DNA of 64,000 nucleotides from Branchiostoma floridae (Eukaryota; Chordata; Leptocardii; Amphioxiformes; Branchiostomatidae), in contig NC_049986.1 in the NCBI RefSeq assembly GCF_000003815.2, forward strand, positions 9,725,244 to 9,789,243, in the 5' to 3' direction. This document shows, piece by piece, positions 33,257 to 43,968 of the stretch (positions within the stretch are counted from its first letter, which is position 1; every line of letters begins with the position of its first letter). The translations under genes were made by a program, and so were the position numbers. Below the pieces are notes generated by a model. The model searched no databases. It saw only the letters and a list, made by a program, of their open reading frames with translations, and was not told the DNA's origin.

Positions 33257-36200
33257 GTGCGGTGTGTGTGTGTGGTGTGTGCATGTATGTGTAGAAGACC
33301 AACATAGCTTTAGAAGGTAAGGTTGAATTGGGTTTACATTTAGTATGTGAATAGGTCTTCATTGGACCTCAAAATGACTAGATTTTGTGCCCCTTGTATT
33401 GAATGTATTTCTGTTCCATTTGTTTAGCTGGATATGTATATCTGCCACATTATTTTTCAGTAAGGAATTCAAGTTTATTTGCAAAGCATCTACAAGTGAG
33501 GAACCTACACGTGAAACACCTACACGCGAAACACCTACACGTGAAACACCAGGTGAAACACCTACACGTGAAACACCACATGAAACACCTTCAGAGGAAA
33601 CACCACGTGAAACACCTTCGCCTGAAGATGATGAAGCTATAGGTGAAGAACCTACTACTCCAGACTTTGCAAAATTGTAGACAAGATTTCTCAATGTTTT
33701 CCCCCCTTGCCTTCCCTAATAAAAACGCAATTAATACTTTTAAATCTGAATAGTATTTATGCACAAGTATCACGCCTGACTGGGTGTAAATATCATTTTC
33801 TTTTAGACAAAAAAAAAACACTGGAGGAAGAACTATATATGTACAATCATATTGTTTGTTGTTCACGGTTGTGGGTGGGCGATGATTAACGTCCGCAGGC
33901 AGTGATGACAGACTGGGAATGATCCCGAAACTTTTCGCTTGTCTGGTAATAATTACCTCCATGAAAAATGGAGGTATAGTTTTTGGTGCGTCTATCCCTG
34001 TGTGTGTCTGTATGTGTGTTTGTGTTTCCGGATATTTGTGGTCACCATAGCTTTAAACATCTCGATGGATTGTAAGAATATTTGGTATGTGGGTAGGTGT
34101 TGGAAAGATGAAGGTCAGGGTCGATTTTGGGCTCCCTGGTGTGTGACTTTGGTACTGCAGCAGAACGTCTTTTTTACCTGGACATGCTATGATTTTGATT
34201 TATTGGTGGCAGATAGCTTGTAAGGAAGAAGTTTATTTATTTAAGTGATGTATGTTTGGGCCCCCTAGCAGCTTGTTCTGGAACTGCAGGGGCAATTTTA
34301 TCAAAATCTTCAAAGGAGCATAACAAGTATAGGAATTATGAATTTCCATGATATTTAGCATGCAGGTATCTTTGGCAGAGCTGTGCATAATGAGGTGCAA
34401 ATTATGCAAATTTGGACCTAATTTGCATACTTAATGAGAAAAATCGACATTTACAGTGTTTTCCATTATAGGACTCAAATACCTGTAACATATGTAGTTT
34501 GTGGTAGGTGGAATATTAGCAAATATCAATCAATACCCCTAATTTGCATGATATGGCATAAATTGATGTGAAAGTGTTCTAATTCATCTAAGTACATGTA
34601 GTAAATGATTGGATTGTCAACATTGTGTAAGTTGCTTAAAGGAGTGCATAACCAAGCATAAATCATGCAGATGTAGAAATCATTTGTATAATCAGAATAT
34701 TTCATGGAGGTATGAGGTATCCAAACTCTTGTTGAGCTAGGACTGGTCAAGGAGACGCGTGTTATCTTGTTTAAAACATGAATAAACATAGTATATTTCC
34801 ACCAACAAATTCTTAGATATATTACAACAAGAGATGTATACGAAATCACTATGGCGACGGATTATGCAACATCATGTGCGTATGGTTTCTTTATGCGCCC
34901 CTATTTCCCTGGAAAGGTGTAGAGAAAAACCTGAACAGGATTGAACAAGGGGCTACCGTAATTATAGTTGTTCCTACTTGCCAGAAATAGCGCTTTCATT
35001 TTCTTCCCCAAACCCCCACTGCCAAAGACTATCATTAAAAGTTAGAAAAAAATGTAGTAGGGAATACATTTGTGCAATTTTAGAATACGTTCAGAGCAAT
35101 CGTAAATTGTAAAAAAAAAATACCCCGCTCCAAAGGTGTTGCCAAAAATTATCAACAATAAGTTGACTGAACAAATACCAAATGCTTGGATTTCTAGTTA
35201 TTCCTGACAAATCACTGGTTTGTTTTGTTTTCAGCCTGGCCACCGTTTAGAAACTTGAAAAACAATTATCCCGATTCTACCCTCAGCGGGGATGATATCG
35301 TAGAACAGGAGGGTTTGGATGCCTGGCTGAAGGGCAAGGTAGACAACTCCTGTGCTATACGTGCTAGCTATGCCATCACTAAAAGTGGTAAGTAATAAAA
35401 GTTTAGATACACACAATAGGTTGGGAATACTTACTGTTCATTAGTCTGGTGAAAAAGTGGTTGTATTATGCAATATCAGAAATTCTTGCTCTGGGAGTCT
35501 TACTGTGGCCTCCTTCGGTCAATATTGTACACAGTTTATGTACATGTACCAAGAACCTCTTGCAGTCTACATTACATACTATTTCATGTAATCAATTGAT
35601 GAAGGCTACTTAGTATTTCCTTGGCTATTTTGTCTTACTGGGTGAGGTATAGGACTGTGTACTACCCAATTCTGTACCTGTAAAATATATCATGAACATG
35701 TAGTTCAAGTAATGGTCTGGGCCTGAACACCTAGTGTACAATACCTCTGTCTAAACAAATAAACGGACATCATTAGTGGACATCACTTTTTAAGACTTGG
35801 TAAATTTATCTCAAAGAGGACAATTTTGATAATTTGCCAGATTTGTTTTGAGACACAAATTTGTAAATGTCAGTGAAAAGATGACAATTAACTCCTTAAA
35901 AGACAGAAGGGGTACATGCATGTATACTAGGGGTGGGTATCGGTAAAGAAAATTCAGGTCCAGGCATAATCCAGGTCCAGAGGATCATGTCTAGCTGGAC
36001 CTAAATATCTGTGAAAACTTATGAATTGACGATACTCAAAACAATGGTACATTTCGCAACAAATGATTCTGTTTGACAAAGTTTGACGTTAGAAGCTTGG
36101 TAAAAATGACTATCAACTCTCCTCTACCTCGCTCTTTGACCTGTATTAGCCACACAAGTGCCGATGTAGGCTGTTCATTTTCGAGTCGGTCCAACATCCA

Positions 36201-39200
36201 CTATTTTTTTTTAGGTCCCGTTTAACTTGACCGGTAGGCGGTAAAAAAAACGGTTTTGAACTGCCATACCGTACCAGTACCCACCTCTAATGATTACAAT
36301 TTACAGATAATGATTCATAATTGTGTGCATGTAGGTCCAGAGCCAGATCTGGATCAATATGTAAAGCATGTACATGTATACTGTACCTGTACCTTTGTTT
36401 TTTAATCTAACATAATATAGGTTATTTGTACACAGCCGAAGTAAGGAGGTTCAAAATATTGACGGAAAGACACAATCTACCTACTAAATATGGTATGAAA
36501 TGATAGAAGAAATAATTTTAAAAACTTTAGGAATGACAATGGAGGTGCCAGATGAATGCAGAGAAAACTGGGCTGGAGTGAGGGACAGGAACAGGAATCC
36601 ATACTTCATTCGTGTTGCAACTATGTGCTGCTACCTGCAGGAGACCATAGGTGACCCAGCCATCACTGGAAAGAATCAGGCGGACTATGCGGTAAAGAGC
36701 AAGACAATAACATATGTCTTAATTAGAGAAACAAGCTGCTGGTCTAAGTATCACTGACGAGAGACATCGGATGGTGTCTGAAGCATCTGACCTTTTTCCA
36801 AAATCATATCGTAATGGATATGTTTTTGAAACGGTCAGACGTTTCGGATAGAATCCACTATCCTTCGTCAGTGACACTGAAGAGATCTGGAAGAAACAGG
36901 TCTTTTATACTCTAACTATGAATGAAGACAATTTCAGATGTCCAATAGGAAAGGTTGTAAGACAATTCAGACTGAAGACAATTTGGATTCCAAAGAAACG
37001 TCTGACCGTTTCAAAACCATATCCAGTTGCTTGAGTAACTATTTTTGGCGTATCTTATTACCTGGATGTCTAACCTACATCGACATATCGTAATGTTTGA
37101 GTAACTGCTATTTGGAGTACCTTATTACCTGGATGCCTTCAACAACGCAAATCATGCTCATTGGCAAAAATTGTCATTTCAGTGTCAGCATGGAAATAAT
37201 ACAACTGTTATAGCTATTTTTCAAATGTTCTCCTTACAGATCCATTAAGAGGCCATTAGACTAGTAGGTGAATGATGAATTGATCTAAACCTGGTACATT
37301 GTAATGACAAGAAAATGACAAAACCTGAGATTGTACTATTAAATAAGCTAAAAACTTGAAGGCAATAAGGCTATGACTTAATAATTGCTTGCATTATAGT
37401 GTTATGTATTATGCAAAGCAATACCATATATGAATGACAATAAAGCACAACGTAGCTCCTCCCTAGATCCACCTCAGCTACATTGTCTCACATATATGGT
37501 CCTATATGGTATTTCTCAACAGGGCCACCAGGGAATCATTGTATTCAAGGACTGTGACTTCGAGACTGCTACCGGACATGTGGACCTGTGGGATGGTGCA
37601 GATTGCTGTGGTCAATGCTACTTTGATAAGTGCGATGACATCAGGCTTTACAAATGTGAAGAAGATACAGATGAAACATCTACAAACGAAACACCTACAG
37701 AGGAAGATGCTGAAGATGATGACGCTATAGGTGAAGAACCTACTACTCCAGACTTTGCAAAATTGTAGACAAGATTTCTCAATGTTTTCCCCCTTGTCTT
37801 CCCTAATAAAAACGCAATTAATACTTTTAAATCTGAATAGTATTTATGCACAAGTATCACGCCTGACTGGGTGTAAATATCATTTTCTTTTAGACAAAAA
37901 AAAAACACTGGAGGAAGAACTATATATGTACAATCGTATTGTTTGTTGTCACGGTTGTGGGTGGGCGATGATTAACGTCCGCAGGCAGTGATGACAGACA
38001 GGGAATGATCCCGAAACTTTTCGCTTGTCTGGTAATAATTACCTCCATGAAAAATGGAGGTATAGTTTTTGGTGCGTCTATCTCTGTGTGTGTCTGTATG
38101 TGTGTTTGTGTTTCCGGATATTTGTGGTCACCATAGCTTTAAACATCTCGATGGATTGTAAGAATATTTGGTATGTAGGCAGGTGTTGGAAAGATGAAGG
38201 TCAGGGTCGATTTTGGGCTCCCTGGTGTGTGACTTTGGTACTGCAGCAGAACGTCTTTTTTACCTGGACATGCTATGATTTTGATTTATTGGTGGCAGAT
38301 AGCTTGTAAGGAAGAAGTTTATTTATTTAAGTGATGTATGTTTGGGCCCCCTAGCAGCTTGTTCTGGAACTGCAGGGGAAATTTTATCAAAATCTTCAAA
38401 GGAGCATAACAAGTATAGGAATTATGAATTTCCATGATATTTAGCATGCAGGTATCTTTGGCAGAGCTGTGCATAATGAGGTGCAAATTATGAAAATTTG
38501 GACTTAATTTGCATACTTAATGAGAAAAATCGACATTTACAGTGTTTTCCATTATAGGACTCATATACCTGTAACATATGTAGTTTGTGGTAGGTGGAAT
38601 ATTAGCAAATATCAATCAATACCCCTAATTTGCATGATATGGCATAAATTGATGTGAAAGTGTTCTAATTCATCTAAGTACATGTAGTAAATGATTGGAT
38701 TGTCAACATTGTGTAAGTTGCTTAAAGGAGTGCATAACCAAGCATAAATTATACAGATGTAGAAATCATTTGTATAATCAGAATATTTCATGGAGGTATG
38801 AGGTATCCAAACTCTTGTTGAGCTAGGACTGGTCAAGGAGACGCGTGTTATCTTGTTTAAAACATGAATAAACATAGCCTATTTCCACCAACAAATTCTT
38901 AGATATATTACAACAAGAGATGTATACGAAATCACTATGGCGACGGATTATGCAACATCATGTGCGTATGGTTTCTTTATGCGCCCCTATTTCCCTGGAA
39001 AGGTGTAGAGAAAAACCTGAACAGGATTGAACAAGGGGCTACCGTAATTATAGTTGTTCCTACTTGCCAGAAATAGCGCTTGCATTTTCTTCCCCAAACC
39101 CCCACTGCCAAAAACTATCATTAAAAGTTAGAAAAAATGTAGTAGGGAATACATCTGTGCAATTTTAGAATACGTTCAGAGCAATCGTAAATTGTAAAAA

Positions 39201-42200
39201 AAAATACCCCGCTCCAAAGGTGTTGCCAAAAATTATCAACAATAAGTTGACTGAACAAATACCAAATGCTTGGATTTCTAGTTATTCCTGACAAATCACT
39301 GGTTTGTTTTGTTTTCAGCCTGGCCACCGTTTAGAAACTTGAAAAACAATTATCCCGATTCTACCCTCAGCGGGGATGATATCGTAGAACAGGAGGGTTT
39401 GGATGCCTGGCTGAAGGGCAAGGTAGACAACTCCTGTGCTATACGTGCTAGCTATGCCATCACTAAAAGTGGTAAGTAATAAAAGTTTAGATACACACAA
39501 TAGGTTGGGAATACTTACTGTTCATTAGTCTGGTGAAAAAGTGGTTGTATTATGCAATATCAGAAATTCTTGCTCTGGGAGTCTTACTGTGGCCTCCTTC
39601 GGTCAATATTGTACACAGTTTATGTACATGTACCAAGAACCTCTTGCAGTCTACATTACATACTATTTCATGTAATCAATTGATGAAGGCTACTTAGTAT
39701 TTCCTTGGCTATTTTGTCTTACTGGGTGAGGTATAGGACTGTGTACTACCCAATTCTGTACCTGTAAAATATATCATGAACATGTAGTTCAAGTAATGGT
39801 CTGGGCCTGAACACCTAGTGTACAATACCTCTGTCTAAACAAATAAACGGACATCATTAGTGGACATCACTTTTTAAGACTTGGTAAATTTATCTCAAAG
39901 AGGACAATTTTGATAATTTGCCAGATTTGTTTTGAGACACAAATTTGTAAATGTCAGTGAAAAGATGACAATTAACTCCTTAAAAGACAGAAGGGGTACA
40001 TGCATGTATACTAGGGGTGGGTATCGGTAAAGAAAATTCAGGTCCATTTATAATCCAGGTCCAGAGGATCATGTCTAGCTGGACCTAAATATCTGTGAAA
40101 ACTTATGAATTGACGATACTCAAAACAATGGTCCATTTCGCAACAAATGATTCTGTTTGACAAAGTTTGACGTTAGAAGCTTGGTAAAAATGACTATCAA
40201 CTCTCCTCTACCTCGCTCTTTGACCTGTATTAGCCACACAAGTGCTGATGTAGGCTGTTCATTTTCGAGTCGGTCCAACATCCACTAATTTTTTTTAGGT
40301 CCCATTTAACTTGACCGGTAGGCGGTAAAAAAACGGTTTTGAACTGCCATACCGTACCAGTACCCACCTCTAATGATAACAATTTACAGATAATGATTCA
40401 TAATTGTATGCATGTAGGTCCAGAGCCAGATCTGGATCAATATGTAAAGCATGTACATGTATACTGTACCTGTACCTGTGTTTTTTAATCTAACATAATA
40501 AGTTATTTGTACACAGCCGAAGTAAGGAGGTTCAAAATATTGACGGAAAGACACAATCTACCTACTAAATATGGTATGAAATGATAGAAGAAATAATTTT
40601 AAAAACTTTAGGAATGACAATGGAGGTGCCAGATGAATGCAGAGAAAACTGGGCTGGAGTGAGGGACAGGAACAGGAATCCATACTTCATTCGTGTTGCA
40701 ACTATGTGCTGCTACCTGCAGGAGACCATAGGTGACCCAGCCATCACTGGAAAGAATCAGGCGGACTATGCGGTAAAGAGCAAGACAATAACATATGTCT
40801 TAATTAGAGAAACAAGCTGCTGGTCTAAGTATCACTGACGAGAGACATCGGATGGTGTCTGAAGCATCTGACCTTTTTCCAAAATCATATCGTAATGGAT
40901 ATGTTTTTGAAACGGTCAGACGTTTCGGATAGAATCCACTATCCTTCGTCAGTGACACTGAAGAGATCTGGAAGAAACAGGTCTTTTATACTCTAACTAT
41001 GAATGAAGACAATTTCAGATGTCCAATAGGAAAGGTTGTAAGACAATTCAGACTGAAGACAATTTGGATTCCAAAGAAACGTCTGACCGTTTCAAAACCA
41101 TATCCAGTTGCTTGAGTAACTATTTTTGGCGTATCTTATTACCTGGATGTCTAACCTACATCGACATATCGTAATGTTTGAGTAACTGCTATTTGGAGTA
41201 CCTTATTACCTGGATGCCTTCAACAACGCAAATCATGCTCATTGGCAAAAATTGTCATTTCAGTGTCAGCATGGAAATAATACAACTGTTATAGCTATTT
41301 TTCAAAGGTCTCCTTACAGATCCATTAAGAGGCCATTAGACTAGTAGGTGAATGATGAATTGATCTAAACCTGGTACATTGTAATTACAAGAAAATGACA
41401 AAACCTGAGATTGTACTAATAAATAAGCTAAAAACTTGAAGGCAATAAGGCTATGACTTAATAATTGCTTGCATTATAGTGTTATGTATTATGCAAAGCA
41501 ATACCATATATGAATGACAATAAAGCACAACGTAGCTCCTCCCTAGATCCACCTCAGCTACATTGTCTCACATATATGGTCCTATATGGTATTTCTCAAC
41601 AGGGCCACCAGGGAATCATTGTATTCAAGGACTGTGACTTCGAGACTGCTACCGGACATGTGGACCTGTGGGATGGTGCAGATTGCTGTGGTCAATGCTA
41701 CTTTGATAAGTGCGATGACATCAGGCTTTACAAATGTGAAGAAGATACAGATGAAACATCTACAAACGAAACACCTACAGAGGAAGATGCTGAAGTTGAT
41801 GGCGCTATAGGTGAAGAACTTACTGCTCCAGAATGTAGATAACTTTTATCTATTGCTTTTCCCTTTGAACGCCAGACAAGGACACTCGGCACCTATTTTA
41901 TAGGATGCCTCACATTTACCACGGCAAGCAAAGCTAAAATCTGTGTATAAAATCCTTGGAATGTCTCAAATATTTTGTGTACCAAGTTGAGGACATCCTA
42001 TTCCAGTTCAGTATTAGCCAAACCTGCCTATAGGTGCGGTCACCTCTTTATCCTGGTCATCCGTCGTAGAAATTTCTATAATAACAAAAGTTGTGATACA
42101 AATATGACAATGGCGACAGATTATGTAATCTAAAACATTATGTGCTTATGGTCTCTTCAGCTATGTGTCCTTCTTACTCTGGAAAGGTGAAACCAAACCC

Positions 42201-43968
42201 TCTAAAGTGAACAGCTATAATGTTGTTCTTACTTGCGATAGAATTTCAAGCATTGATCATCGTTCCATAAAATCATCATGTTTATCTTCATCGACATTGT
42301 CGTTCTACCTGGCCAAGATCATTTTCCACCCGAAAACTACACTGCTGAAGGCTACCTTAAAACGCTTTTCTTGGGAATAAACGTAACATTCTTTAAATAT
42401 TTTCAGAGATTGTAAACATAAAACAATATGCCTCTGTCCCCACGCAAGGCAAATACCGCACAAATACCAAAATGCCAGCATGTTTGGTCATTCCTCATGA
42501 ATCACAGTTTTTGTTTTTCAGAATGGCCAGCCTTTAGAGACTTGAAAGGCAATTATCCCCCTCCTGCCCTCACTTGGGATAATATCGTAGATCGGGAGGG
42601 TTTGGATGCCTGGCTGAAAAATCTGGCAAACAAAAACACTTGTGCAATGCGTGTCAGCTACGCCATTACTAAGAGTGGTAAGTAATTAAAGTTTAGATAT
42701 TTGTAACTACAATTTGCATGTACTTTCACAGTTGACTGGGAATGCAACAATTAATTTGTCTGGTGACCTTCATGTAGTCTTGCACCATCAGGAATTCCTA
42801 GCCTAGTGCCCAGCCTTGTTAGCTTTGGTCCGCTCCCAACTGTCAACCCGTCCAGAGCAGACAAAAGATAACAAGTCTAGACACTAGGCTAAAAAATCCT
42901 ACATTTGAAATTCTTGTTGCAGACTAAAATACTAGCTATCATGTACCTCTTTCAATCGACATGCGACATCTTTGATAGCACATATTCATGCCAAGCTTCC
43001 TGAAAAAAATTTAACGATTCATTGATTACATTACATGGTCATGGATAATGCCAACTTCCTTGGCCATGTCCCCTATTAACACCTATAGTATACATTTTGT
43101 AAATCAGTTGGGGACACACAATTTGAATACCCAAAGACATTATGCATTCAATCAATGTCTTTAATCTACCTACAAAATGATAACTGCATAACACAATTTT
43201 CCCGACTGTTTTAGGAATGACAATGGAGGTGCCAGATGAATGCAGAGAAAACTGGGCTGGAGTGAGGGACAGGAACAGGAATCCATACTTCATCCGTGTT
43301 GCAACTATGTGCTGCTACCTGCAGGAGACCATAGGTGCCCCAGCCATCACTGGAAAGAATCAGGCGGACTATGCGGTAAAGATCAATCCAATTACATATG
43401 TCTTTATTAGAGAAACAAGCTAATGGTCCAAATATCACTGACTGAAGATGTCGGATGGTGTCTCAAGCATCTGACCTTTTCCAAAATCATATCATAATGT
43501 TTGAGTAACTGCTATTTGGCGTATCTCATTACCTGGATGTCTAACCTTCATTGACACAAATCATATTAGTTAGAGATACGCTGCTCATTGGCAAAAATCA
43601 TCATTTCAATATCAGCAAGAAAAAACACAACAGCAATAATATGTTTTCCATACAGATCCATTAAAGAGGCTAATAGGCTTGTAGGTGAATGATGAATTGA
43701 TACAGAACTGAACAGGAGCAGATAAATGCCAAGAAATACTGGATATTATATTAAAAAATTATATTAATGACAATAAATCAAAATGTGAATGAATATTGTA
43801 GTAATATTATATGGTATCTCTCAACAGGGCCACCAGGGAATCATTGTATTCAAGGACTGTGACTTCGAGACTGCTACCGGACATGTGGACCTGTGGGATG
43901 GTGCAGATTGCTGTGGTCAATGCTACTTTGATAAGTGCAAGGACATCAGTCTTTACAAATGTGAATAG
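29512..43968 (+). CDS. Secreted CTLD protein with three Tae4-like amidase domains (locus copy 1)
   Basis: Proposed coding exons: 29512-29572 (signal), 30128-30296, 32958-33008 and 33461-33642 (CTLD plus Thr/Glu/Pro linker), 35235-35387, 36531-36691 and 37523-37730 (amidase 1), 39319-39471, 40612-40772 and 41603-41810 (amidase 2), 42522-42677, 43215-43375 and 43828-43968 (amidase 3, stop TAG). All junction phases match (1, 2, 2, 1, then 1-0-1 per amidase unit). The product would be exported, using the lectin part for recognition and the Cys/His amidase domains to cut peptidoglycan stem peptides. Stops at 33680, 37768 and 41842 lie in frame just beyond the proposed linker donors, so shorter products ending after the CTLD, amidase 1 or amidase 2 are equally possible. 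Joining all units in one transcript is inference. A polyadenylation signal AATAAA lies at 45885. Confidence 0.6.
30128..33680 (+). CDS. Short CTLD with Thr/Glu/Pro-repeat tail (exons 2-4)
   Basis: Exon 30128-30296 encodes DCAAGYQEIDGSCYYFSK and GGELLEVDDDATRAI. Exon 32958-33008 encodes YWISAESALVDYWQSA. Exon 33461 onward encodes KEFKFICKAST, then about seven repeats of ETPTR or similar, then GEEPTTPDFAKL and TAG at 33680. A phase-1 donor (CTATAG/GTGAAG) after 33642 would instead join the amidase exon at 35235; another (ACCAG/GTGAAA) is at 33551. The CTLD has the N-terminal disulfide and terminal Phe-Ile-Cys but lacks WND and EPN/QPD motifs. AATAAAA at 33719 could serve the short form. The acidic Thr-rich tail looks like an O-glycosylated stalk. 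Confidence 0.75.
31110..32335. mobile_element. GC-rich foldback transposon-like element
   Basis: The left arm (CCTGTGACGCGAAAACGTTC, CCGGTGTGACAGCG, then units of CGATCTCGCCCCCC and GGGGCGAAATCACTAG) is matched in reverse at the right (GGGGCGAAAACGCTAG, GGCGAGATCGCTGTCACACC, then GTACGTTTTCGTATCGCACA). The interior of about 850 bp is AT-rich and noncoding. Arms built from short GC-rich subrepeats are typical of foldback elements. It lies in the intron between the first two CTLD exons of copy 1 and is absent from copy 2. Confidence 0.65.
33090..33295. repeat. TG-rich microsatellite
   Basis: Runs of GT interspersed with GTTGTGTGCGT and TTGTGTG units, ending in GCGCGCGCG. Open frames on both strands here are artefacts of the repeat. 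Confidence 0.9.
33954..34712. mobile_element. CTCCATGAAA MITE-like element in amidase unit 1
   Basis: It begins TACCTCCATGAAAAATGGAG, a hairpin, and ends TTTCATGGAGGTA. The interior holds GTGTGTCTGTATGTGTGTTT and no coding frame with splice sites. A near-identical copy, carried by the tandem duplication, is at 38040-38798. Confidence 0.6.
35235..37768 (+). CDS. Tae4-like amidase domain, unit 1 (three exons)
   Basis: Exon 35235-35387 encodes WPPFRNLKNNYPD and NSCAIRASYAITKSG, with the presumed catalytic Cys at 35351-35353. Exon 36531-36691 encodes RNRNPYFIRVATMCCYLQE and ITGKNQADYA. Exon 37523 onward encodes GHQGIIVFKDCDFETATGHV, then DLWDG, with the catalytic His at 37577-37579, and then a Cys-rich end. 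Cys-to-His spacing is 84 residues and total length about 150, close to the bacterial Tae4 family, whose members cut the gamma-D-glutamyl-mDAP bond of peptidoglycan. Extra cysteines near the end (DCCGQCYFDKC) suit an extracellular enzyme. The last exon reads on through TNETPTEEDAEDDDAIG to TAG at 37768, or splices at 37730 into unit 2. It has no start of its own, so it depends on the upstream signal/CTLD exons. Confidence 0.8.
35928..36289. mobile_element. hAT-like MITE in amidase unit 1
   Basis: Ends TAGGGGTGGGTATCGGTA and TACCAGTACCCACCTCTA are inverted repeats resembling hAT termini. The flanking 8-mers ATGTATAC and ATGATTAC match at 6 of 8 positions, as expected for an old hAT target-site duplication. 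It is noncoding. A copy carried by the tandem duplication is at 40012-40372. Confidence 0.6.
36810..37025 (-). ncRNA. Hammerhead-like ribozyme motif in a repeat, amidase unit 1
   Basis: On the minus strand (36871-36841) CTGACGA is followed by A, then a perfect six-pair stem GGATAG-TGGATT-CTATCC, then GAAAC. That is the CUGANGA / stem II / GAAA arrangement of hammerhead ribozymes, apart from one extra A. AAACG and CGTTT can form a short stem III. Stem I is not convincing. The flanks (GAAACGTCTGACCGTTTC) recur inverted at about 37000. Such motifs are known from Penelope-like retroelements. A second copy is at 52181. Confidence 0.45.
38040..38798. mobile_element. CTCCATGAAA MITE-like element in amidase unit 2
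   Basis: A copy of the 33954-34712 element carried by the 4.08-kb duplication, with a handful of substitutions. Confidence 0.6.
39319..41842 (+). CDS. Tae4-like amidase domain, unit 2 (three exons)
   Basis: Exons 39319-39471, 40612-40772 and 41603-41810 (or to TAA at 41842). The first two exons encode the same residues as unit 1. The catalytic Cys codon is at 39435-39437 and the His codon at 41657-41659. Differences appear only near the end: DAEVDGAIGEELTAPECR replaces DAEDDDAIGEEPTTPDFAKL. A phase-1 donor (CTATAG/GTGAAG) at 41810 could join unit 3. If this unit is a separate gene it lacks any visible signal exon or promoter, so splicing from upstream seems necessary. Confidence 0.75.
40012..40372. 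mobile_element. hAT-like MITE in amidase unit 2
   Basis: A duplicate of 35928-36289 with the same inverted ends and interior. Confidence 0.6.
40891..41105 (-). ncRNA. Hammerhead-like ribozyme motif, amidase unit 2
   Basis: The core at 40952-40922 is identical to the unit 1 motif, including the GGATAG/CTATCC stem. It was carried along by the tandem duplication and is therefore not independent evidence. Confidence 0.4.
42522..43968 (+). CDS. Tae4-like amidase domain, unit 3 (three exons)
   Basis: Exons 42522-42677 (WPAFRDLKGNYPPPALTWDN, then NTCAMRVSYAITKSG, Cys codon 42641-42643), 43215-43375 (near-identical to the other units apart from GAPAI for GDPAI) and 43828-43968 (ATGHVDLWDG, His codon 43882-43884, ending ISLYKCE then TAG). 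Exon lengths are 156, 161 and 141 bp with the same phases 1, 1-0 and 0 as units 1 and 2. The introns are short and unlike those of the other units, so this is the older, diverged copy. It ends cleanly without the acidic linker, consistent with being the last domain. The first exon differs most (about 70 percent residue identity by eye). Confidence 0.8.

Larger units (their letters stand above)
33623..41815 (+). repeat. Recent 4.08-kb tandem duplication of the amidase unit
   Basis: 33623-37710 and about 37711-41800 are almost identical across exons, introns and inserted repeats. The offset is 4088 at the linker, 4084 at the first amidase exon, 4081 at the second and 4080 at the third. Breakpoints fall within the acidic Thr/Glu/Pro linker (GAAGATGATGAAGCTATAGG versus GAAGATGATGACGCTATAGG). 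The duplication is either very young, gene-converted, or a false duplication in assembly. Confidence 0.9.

Noticed and set aside
33078-33362. His/Thr or Cys/Val repeat frames on both strands
   Set aside because: Translations of a TG/CA microsatellite.
36500-36757. Amidase middle exon read as a free-standing 85-codon gene starting MIEEIILKTL
   Set aside because: The AG before GGAATGACAATG (36530) is the acceptor conserved in all three units; in unit 3 the upstream sequence differs, so the extra N-terminal codons are intron.
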